Source of the DNA: Fusarium oxysporum f. sp. lycopersici 4287
Taxonomy: Eukaryota > Ascomycota > Sordariomycetes > Hypocreales > Nectriaceae
Direction of reading: 5' to 3'
DNA: 64,000 bases
NCBI RefSeq assembly: GCF_000149955.1
Contig: NC_030989.1
Coordinates: 2,117,839-2,181,838, forward strand
Shown here: positions 60,313 to 64,000 of the stretch, one piece after another
How positions within the stretch are numbered: position 1 is the stretch's first letter
Layout of the letters: each line of letters begins with the position of its first letter
Notes under the pieces: model-generated
The model's database searches: none
What the model saw: the letters and a program-made list of their open reading frames with translations, nothing else
Told to the model about the DNA's origin: nothing
Program-made: the position numbers and the translations under genes

Positions 60313-61404
60313 GCAGGAGCAAAACCACTCGATGTCCAGATTTTTGCACACTCATTCTACAGGATAACAACCAGCCGTCTATGGATAAACATTAATTGTT
60401 AATTATGAAGTATGGGAGAGACACGCCCTACCTGTCTTACAGCGGCCAGACAGATACCGCAAGCATTGTTCGGGAATTTTATGTGATACCGGCGTTGGGG
60501 TAGTTTTCTTTTGTTTACCGCCTCTGAAAGGAGGCTACACACATTGCATACATACACGCTTGCATATCAAGTTAAGGGGTAACGCATACACAGCATACCA
60601 TGAGCAGACGCGGACCTGAATAAACACCGTAGGGGACGTCTGATCTTGAAGTCTTTATCGCTCTACGTTCATTTCGACCGTTTTCTGCATGTGTCTAGAA
60701 CATTTGTGTGTGTGCTAACTATCATAGGTTTCATTTAACTTCGCTTAATGATGTGACGGTGAGCGAGCTTGTGCGAATACGATGCGAATCTGACATGTGA
60801 TAGTCTACCCCAGAATTTGTTGAGCTGTTGATCAACTTGGTGACGTTGGAGATCCGGTACCATTCTGACGTTCTCCGTATGTAAGATATAGATTCACAAA
60901 GATATGCGAATGTGACCATGAACAACCGCCTTGACCTTTGCGTGTGACGAACTGTTGATGGCTAGTGACTTATCAGGAACGGTTGAGCGTCTAAGCCATT
61001 GCTATCACGTGCAGCTGGCCAGCACTAGCGCCCACAATGACGGCATCCACCTGAGCAAGGAAAGCAGGACGTCCCGCCGCGAAAGCAGCAAACGCGACGT
61101 CGTCCTCAACGTCAACCACTTGTAGAAAACCTACTCTCTTTTCCCTTCTGCAACTTCACACAACCACCAGAAACATAACAAGTTCTGAACCGCAGAATAT
61201 CACTCAACTTCGCATTGCTAGTATTCTTGCACGCTTTGAATATTCTCCTTTCGCATCCATCGACACCGCTTCCTGCCACCACAAAGCTTATTACGATTGT
61301 CCATTTCCTGTATTCCTGTACGGAACACTGCTGAGGTCGACTTCTCGTTCCGTCCGACTCTATCAACCCTCGCATTAACCAAAAGTCGTTGGAATCGCCG
61401 TAGA
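60313..61404. other. 1.1-kb spacer between metallopeptidase and phosphatidylserine synthase genes
   Basis: It holds the metallopeptidase 3' end and the phosphatidylserine synthase promoter. An E-box CACGTG lies at 61006-61011, and the last 270 bases are C/T/A-rich leader-like sequence. Confidence 0.6.
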
Positions 61405-62361
61405 ATGTCTAGAAGGAGCAACACCATGTCGGGCTCCAATGGAAACATCCCCAAGGACCTCACATCCTCCAACAGCCCAGGTAAGCTTTAGCCAAGGATG
61501 TAACAATTAAGCGAGTTTAGGCTTCAAGAACTGACATTGATCTTCTGTATAGCAATTGACAAGCAAAAGACTCTTCTTTCTGCCGATGTTGGGCACTTCT
61601 CTCTCGTGCGGGCCATGCACCTTGCCGACTTGATTACTCTCATGAATGGTATGTACACCTTGACTACGGAATCCGTCGCATTTGACATGCTTCGTTCTTC
61701 AGAAAAATGTGACGGTTTGCTAACTCTAGCGTCGTCACAGGTGCTTGCGGTGTCATGTCCATCTTCTCCTCGCTACGATACGCACTTGGCGACCCCAAGG
61801 ATTTTGACAACCTCTGGCTTGCTCTCTTCTTCCTGCCTTTCGGTCTGTTCTTCGACTTTTTCGACGGCAAGGTTGCTCGATGGAGGAAGAAGAGTAGTCT
61901 CATGGGCCAAGAATTGGATTCTCTTGCTGATTTGGTATGTCTCAATGCGCACATTGTCACTTAATATGGTCACTAATAGGAATACTGTTCAGATCTCCTT
62001 CGGCGTCGCTCCCGCTATGGTCGCCTTCACTCTTGGTTTCCGTTCGCTTGCCGACACTGTTGGTCTTACCTTCTTCGTTCTGTGTGGCCTCACTCGCCTC
62101 GCACGCTTCAATGTTACCGTTTCGGTTCTTCCGAAGGACGCCTCTGGCAAGAGCCAGTATTTCGAAGGAACTCCCATTCCCACTTCGCTCGGCATGGACG
62201 CTATCATGGCCTATTGGCTCTCGCAGCGCTGGGTTCATGACAACCTTCCCTTTGGTGTCTGGTTCCAGGGTTCAGCTTTCGAGTTCCATCCTGCCGTCAT
62301 TCTGTTCATGATCCACGGCTGCCTTATGACCAGCAAGACCATCCGCATACCCAAGCCTTAA
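61405..62361 (+). CDS. CHO1: CDP-diacylglycerol--serine O-phosphatidyltransferase (phosphatidylserine synthase)
   Basis: This is an integral ER membrane enzyme making phosphatidylserine and CMP from CDP-diacylglycerol and serine, the entry to the phosphatidylserine-phosphatidylethanolamine-phosphatidylcholine route. Exons are 61405-61480, 61553-61648, 61741-61934 and 61993-62361, giving 244 residues, slightly shorter than yeast Cho1 (276). The CDP-alcohol phosphotransferase signature is complete: D99-G100-x2-A103-R104-x8-G113-x3-D117-x3-D121. [20 protein letters not shown] precedes it and is typical of eukaryotic Pss1/Cho1. Hydrophobic segments lie at about 82-98 ([14 protein letters not shown]), after [12 protein letters not shown], and in the C-terminal third. 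[14 protein letters not shown] matches the conserved serine-synthase block. A second in-frame ATG at codon 8 (TMSGSNG) is an alternative start. Confidence 0.96.
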
Positions 62362-64000
62362 ACGATAGCCGATATTACTATTTAACATGGTACGTTGGCT
62401 TGGTGTAGTTGCACTGAACGATTGGGTGGAGTGGGGGTCATGTAGTCTGGATCTGAGCATACGTTTGCCTTCACTGGAGGTGTCATGGGATCGAGTAGGG
62501 GGTTCAACAGGAAGTTCGCAAGGACAAACATGTAGAGACAAAAGGGGTTCCGCGCACACGGTTGGAGATATTTTCATTTGGGGTTTGGGGGTTTGGGCAG
62601 GACATGATTCACGCAGCTTATTGAAACAATGGTAGTTCATGATACCCATACATTCCTTATCTTGGTGCTTGGATTTTATGTGACAACTTTGAATCAGTTT
62701 CTGTTTATCATAAGCATAGCATTGTGGATAGATGCGTAGTACATGGCCATATCGAGTCGCTCGATGGTCTCAACTATGATCTGTTCGTATGACGTGACAG
62801 GCTTGATGTAACATTGTACTATGATAAAGATGTGACTGACATAGTCGTGATGCGGAAGCATGGCTCTCGATGATGAGGTCTACTTCATAACGAAGAAACA
62901 GAGTGCCTGTTCTAGGTCTCTATCATTCATTCAGAACTTTGAGGCAGTGAATCTCGCTTAAGTGAGTGGATATTTGGAACCTAACAGGATCTGAAGTTGG
63001 ACCATTAGTCCATTGTTCCTGTTGAGCGTTTCCAAGTATCAACCAGCATAAGGTTTAAGAAAAGCTTGGATGTACTCGCAGGTTCTCTGTTTCTAGATGT
63101 AATGACTAGGCATTGGAAGCTGGGTATGACCAAAAATAGAGCCATACGTGATGCCTACGCACAATCTGAGGCTCTGCGGTGAGTGGATCAACAAACCATG
63201 ATGAGGCTTGGTTGCCGAATTCCCGGTACTGAATAAGACTGGGAGGACGAGGCGGCGGAGAAGATCTTCATGAAGTGGAGGCAATTGAGAAAACCACATA
63301 ATTTGTCTCACAAAAAGACCAGAACGATTAAAAGTTTGAGTCTTCACCAACTTGATACAGACCAATCAACGCCATCTCTATCTGAAACATGTTGTCAGAG
63401 GCGTCGCAGCTAGAAGCCCAAGACCCAAAGAACGTGTTCAGGGTAAGACATGGGTTGTGATATGTTGAGGCTGTGCTGTTGAAGGATCCTTGGCTAGGAC
63501 TAACGGGCTCCAGAGAGTGACGGGTGGCTGTGCTGTTGATGATAGACAAGGATGGGGATCTGATCGCCGGGAGATGAGAGGAATAACACCCAATTGGGTT
63601 TTTGGTTACACCGATGATGATACCTATGATGCTGCAACACTGCACTGAGGGAATAAGAGGGAGAATAATATTGACGATCATTAACCATTGACAGGCAATC
63701 TGGGGTAGTAGGAGTGGTACAGATTGCCTCTTGCTGCATTGATGGTCGTCCTACCTAGGTACTGTTGGTCGCAGCCGCTTTGATCAGAGGTGCCTTCCAC
63801 TACCGTATCACCAACACCACTATTTTCATTTCTCCATCATCACCAACAAGATCGTGATCGATAGACCAACCAGACTCTTACGCGAACCCCTGTAACCGCT
63901 TGTGTCAATGCATCACCGACTTTCTGAACTGCCCGGTCTCTCCCATCCCCTGCCAGTTGAGCTTTGTTCAATGTGAATGCAGAACCTTGTGATGCAAGTC
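62362..64000. other. 1.6-kb right-end region, probably ending in the 5' leader of a further plus-strand gene
   Basis: No supportable complete gene. From about 63.79 kb the plus strand becomes C/A-rich (CACCAACACCAC, CATCACCAACAAG), typical of a fungal 5' leader. A 22-codon frame at 63908-63976 begins MHHRLSELPGL. It ends in TGA immediately followed by another ATG whose frame stays open to the window edge. Confidence 0.4.

Noticed and set aside
60791..60805. Possible inositol-responsive element (CATGTGATA) near the phosphatidylserine synthase gene
   Set aside because: Only partly matches the yeast consensus and lies over 600 bases from the start.
63328..63681. 117-codon minus-strand frame near the right edge
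   Set aside because: No motif support; the plus strand here leads into leader-like sequence.
63908..63976. Arginine attenuator peptide-type uORF
   Set aside because: The length is similar, but the peptide lacks the conserved attenuator residues.

Overview
The window is nuclear DNA from a filamentous ascomycete (Pezizomycotina), most likely a sordariomycete such as a member of the Hypocreales. The evidence is thirteen protein-coding genes with compact GT..AG introns (mostly 50-110 bases), pyrimidine-rich 5' leaders, and a gene set typical of these fungi: a grainyhead/CP2 factor, Skn7, a metacaspase with a Q/P/Y-rich prodomain, and a pericentrin-like spindle-pole protein. The genus cannot be fixed from sequence alone. 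I see no mobile element, rRNA, tRNA, CRISPR array or secondary-metabolite cluster.

Layout from left to right: a CP2/grainyhead factor (minus, cut by the left edge); a 9-kb stretch with no supportable gene; eIF2B epsilon (minus); a 4.6-kb divergent spacer; SKN7 (plus); nucleoporin POM152 (minus); a UCH-family deubiquitinase (plus); an FBXO21-like F-box protein (minus); a giant coiled-coil spindle-pole protein (plus); a metacaspase (minus); an unrecognised 530-residue protein (minus); a single-pass membrane protein with endocytic NPF motifs (plus); a Whi5/Nrm1-type G1/S repressor (minus); a zinc metallopeptidase with a jacalin-like C-terminus (plus); and phosphatidylserine synthase (plus). The last 1.6 kb ends in what looks like the 5' leader of a further plus-strand gene.

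The genes do not form one pathway. They are housekeeping and regulatory genes, mostly in alternating divergent and convergent pairs. Loose themes are stress and translation control (Skn7, eIF2B epsilon, metacaspase), ubiquitin (UCH and F-box proteins, convergent neighbours) and cell cycle or spindle (spindle-pole protein, Whi5-type repressor). Coding density is low: the spacers at the 5' ends of the CP2, SKN7, membrane-protein and Whi5-type genes are 4 to 9 kb, whereas most convergent 3' spacers are 0.3 to 1.3 kb (one, SKN7/POM152, is 2.6 kb).

All exon structures were worked out by hand from splice signals, reading-frame phase and family conservation. I found no convincing new multi-gene system. 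The best leads are the unrecognised 530-residue protein, the membrane protein with NPF endocytic motifs and extracellular repeats, the 24-residue repeat array in the spindle-pole protein, a Gcn4/Cpc1-type site in front of eIF2B epsilon, and the 9-kb gene-free stretch.
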